This document shows, piece after piece, positions 62,475-64,000 of a stretch of DNA of 64,000 bases. This stretch comes from Myxococcales bacterium (GTDB taxonomy: Bacteria; Myxococcota_A; UBA796; GCA-2862545): the NCBI GenBank assembly GCA_019634415.1, contig JAHQVJ010000175.1, positions 28,041-92,040 on the forward strand. The letters run 5' to 3'. How positions within the stretch are numbered: the first letter of the stretch is position 1; every line of letters begins with the position of its first letter. Made by a program: the position numbers and the translations under genes. The notes below the pieces were generated by a model. The model saw only the letters and a list, made by a program, of their open reading frames with translations. It had not been told where the DNA came from and did no database searches.

Positions 62475-63200
62475 CTAAAACGCCTCGCAGTCCGTCTCCG
62501 GCTCGACGTCTGGAGGGTCTGGCATCAGGCACCAGAGCGTACAGCCGATGTCGCATCCACCGTCCGTGGGATTGGCCACGCCCGAGCAGTCTCCAACCAG
62601 GGTGCCACCATCACCCGAGCAGCGGGTTCGATAGACGCCCTCGATGGTCTCAGCCCACACTTCGCACTCTTCGTCTGTCGTCTTGTCCTTGTCGTTTGCG
62701 GTATGGATTACCTCCAGCTCGTCAACGAGAATGATGAGCCCGTTGTTGGCTGACGAGACGCTCACCTCCACCGAAGCAACACCGGATGGTGCCGTTCCGA
62801 CCATGGTCAGGTCGTAGACCGAGTCGTCGTCCACGCTGAACTGCTTTGCTTTTGTGTGGAGTGTTGCGCCCAGGCTGTCCTTGAAGACGAACTTCAAGCC
62901 CACGTCGCCCGCACCGAATGAGGACACGGAGACCGAGAGCTCTACGACCTCATCCGCAGCTCCGACCAGGCTCGTGGACACACCATTGTGACTCGACGAC
63001 CCAGTGATTCCGACGAACCAGTTGGATGGTGACACAGAATCGAGCTCGCAGAGATCGACAGCATCGTTCGCACCAAAGCCGTCCCAATCCTCCTCGCAAT
63101 CTGCATACCATTGGGGATCACACGTCGAAACCACATCATCGCCGAAGATCTCGGTCGTGGTCGTGGCTTCTGCAATCAACGAACCTAGTAAGATCAGCAT
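62475..63200 (-). CDS. Secreted Cys-containing protein, paralogue of the next
   Basis: This 241-residue protein has a short signal peptide (MLILLGSLIAEA). It starts EIFGDDVVSTCDPQWYADCE and shares segment after segment with the gene at 63296: DLCELDSVSPSNWFVGITGS versus DLCEDDTVTPSNWFVGIEGA, then VSSANNGLIILVDELEV, and a final Cys-rich GDCSGVANPTDGGCDIGCTLWC tail. A beta-sandwich of the CBM type is likely. Function unknown. A hand count of 62701-62760 gives 32 of 60 G+C, far lower than the rest of the window. Confidence 0.65.
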   Translation of the reverse strand: MLILLGSLIAEATTTTEIFGDDVVSTCDPQWYADCEEDWDGFGANDAVDLCELDSVSPSNWFVGITGSSSHNGVSTSLVGAADEVVELSVSVSSFGAGDVGLKFVFKDSLGATLHTKAKQFSVDDDSVYDLTMVGTAPSGVASVEVSVSSANNGLIILVDELEVIHTANDKDKTTDEECEVWAETIEGVYRTRCSGDGGTLVGDCSGVANPTDGGCDIGCTLWCLMPDPPDVEPETDCEAF

Positions 63201-63295
63201 GTCATTTCCAATCTATGAGTCCAGGAATTACTTCGCTCTGCTGGTTTCCGGCGCACCCTGGACGACACGCGGGATGCGCTGGGACACACAGGAAT

Positions 63296-64000
63296 CTAGA
63301 AGGCCGCGCAGGTGTCGGCGGGATCTAGGACCCCAACGAGAACCTTGCAATCCGTGTCACACTTGATGTTGCATCCACCGTCTGGCTTGGGCTTTCCAGT
63401 GCACGAGCCGCTGAAGGAGCCGCCTTTGTCCTCACACGCGTCCTTCTTCTTGTTGTAGATCGTGTCTGCCCAGTCGTCGCACTCTGCCTGGGTCTCCGCG
63501 GCGGTGGTATTGACGTTTTGCGTCAAGTCGACGACGTCCACCAGAAGCGTGAGCCCAATGCTTCCCGAGTAGACTTCGGCGTCCACCGACGCGGACCCCG
63601 CTGGTGCGGTCTCGACGAAGTCGAGGATGTACTCCTTGCCATCTTCTACAGAAAACCAGTGGGACTTCGCGGCGAGGATGGACCCAGAACCGTTCCGGAA
63701 GACCATTCGCAGTCCAACATCGCCAGTCCCAGTGGTCTGTAGCAGGACCGAGGCTTCGACGTACTCCTGATCGGTGGGCAGGTCGAGGCTGGTGCCGACT
63801 CCATTTGGGCTGGCGGCTCCCTCGATCCCGACAAACCAGTTGCTCGGCGTCACGGTGTCGTCTTCGCAGAGATCCAGCGAGTCATTCACGCCGTACCCGT
63901 TCCAGTCCTCCTGGCAATCCCCATACCACTGGGGATCACATGTCGATATGATATCGTCTCCGAAGGACTCCGACGTCACCGTGCTCGCAAGAGCACTGGC
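63296..64000 (-). CDS. Secreted Cys-containing protein, 5' end beyond the window
   Basis: The frame is open to the right edge and the residues there (ASALAST, then VTSESFGDD) look like the end of a signal peptide, so the start lies beyond 64000. The body is the paralogue of the preceding protein: STCDPQWYGDCQEDWNGYG, TPSNWFVGIEGAASPNGV, SIGLTLLVDVVDLTQN and the tail SGSCTGKPKPDGGCNIKCDT. A GTG at 63979 could be a start but would remove the signal. Conserved Cys pairs suggest disulfides. Function unknown. Confidence 0.65.
   Translation of the reverse strand, partial: ASALASTVTSESFGDDIISTCDPQWYGDCQEDWNGYGVNDSLDLCEDDTVTPSNWFVGIEGAASPNGVGTSLDLPTDQEYVEASVLLQTTGTGDVGLRMVFRNGSGSILAAKSHWFSVEDGKEYILDFVETAPAGSASVDAEVYSGSIGLTLLVDVVDLTQNVNTTAAETQAECDDWADTIYNKKKDACEDKGGSFSGSCTGKPKPDGGCNIKCDTDCKVLVGVLDPADTCAAF

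Overview
The window is chromosomal DNA of a high-GC (about 65-70 %), gene-dense Gram-negative bacterium. The content points to Myxococcota or a related delta-proteobacterial lineage. It carries lipoproteins with Asp-rich MopE-type metal-binding motifs and FG-GAP repeats, a DUF1592-type/DUF1552 gene pair, Ser/Thr kinases (one fused to an NTPase and TPR-like region), an FHA-AAA+ regulator, a PEGA-domain membrane protein, and outer-membrane receptors and barrels. This placement is inference from gene families; no rRNA or tRNA gene was seen.

Layout. 0-10 kb: start of yhbY (cut by the edge), a TrmH/SpoU methyltransferase, a MopE/FG-GAP protein, galU, a DUF423 protein, then a plus-strand run of NfeD-like protein, two flotillins, HflX and a lipoprotein. 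10-19 kb (minus): FG-GAP lipoprotein, DUF1592-type protein and DUF1552 protein in one tight operon; then a GT87-type mannosyltransferase, a YhhQ-type queuosine-precursor transporter, a FolM/PTR1-like reductase and a FolB-like protein. 19-27 kb: SbcD-like nuclease, a perfect hairpin between convergent genes, a kinase-STAND protein, a lipoprotein, a beta-barrel protein and a secreted protein built of 77-residue repeats. 27-31 kb: an AlkB-like oxygenase overlapping a 1007-residue DUF924 / FSH1-hydrolase / leucine-rich-repeat fusion. 31-35 kb: a beta-lactamase-fold lipoprotein, a barrel, a broken tandem copy of the hydrolase missing its SxxK box, a CxxCH lipoprotein and a Cys-rich secreted protein. 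35-39 kb: an FHA-AAA+ protein lacking the GAFTGA loop, preceded by an M1-peptidase-like gene that has lost HExxH and carries an in-frame TAG.

39-46 kb: peptide deformylase with a TPR-like protein; a TonB-dependent receptor and an imelysin behind a clear Fur box (an iron-uptake operon); a lipoprotein. 46-57 kb: leuS, then a co-directional run with a membrane Ser/Thr kinase, a small secreted protein, a secreted nuclease, a coiled-coil / HTH-like / PEGA trio and a DUF900 alpha/beta hydrolase. 57-59 kb: yggS, maf and an acyl-CoA thioesterase, overlapping on the minus strand. 59-64 kb: a LolA-like protein, a beta-helix protein, a membrane-anchored protein and two paralogous secreted Cys-containing proteins (the last cut by the edge); this end is visibly lower in GC and looks accessory.

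Most promising undescribed material: the AlkB-like plus DUF924-FSH1-LRR pair, the 51.9-55.4 kb coiled-coil/HTH/PEGA trio behind a kinase, and the zinc-site-less M1-like gene coupled to the FHA-AAA+ protein.
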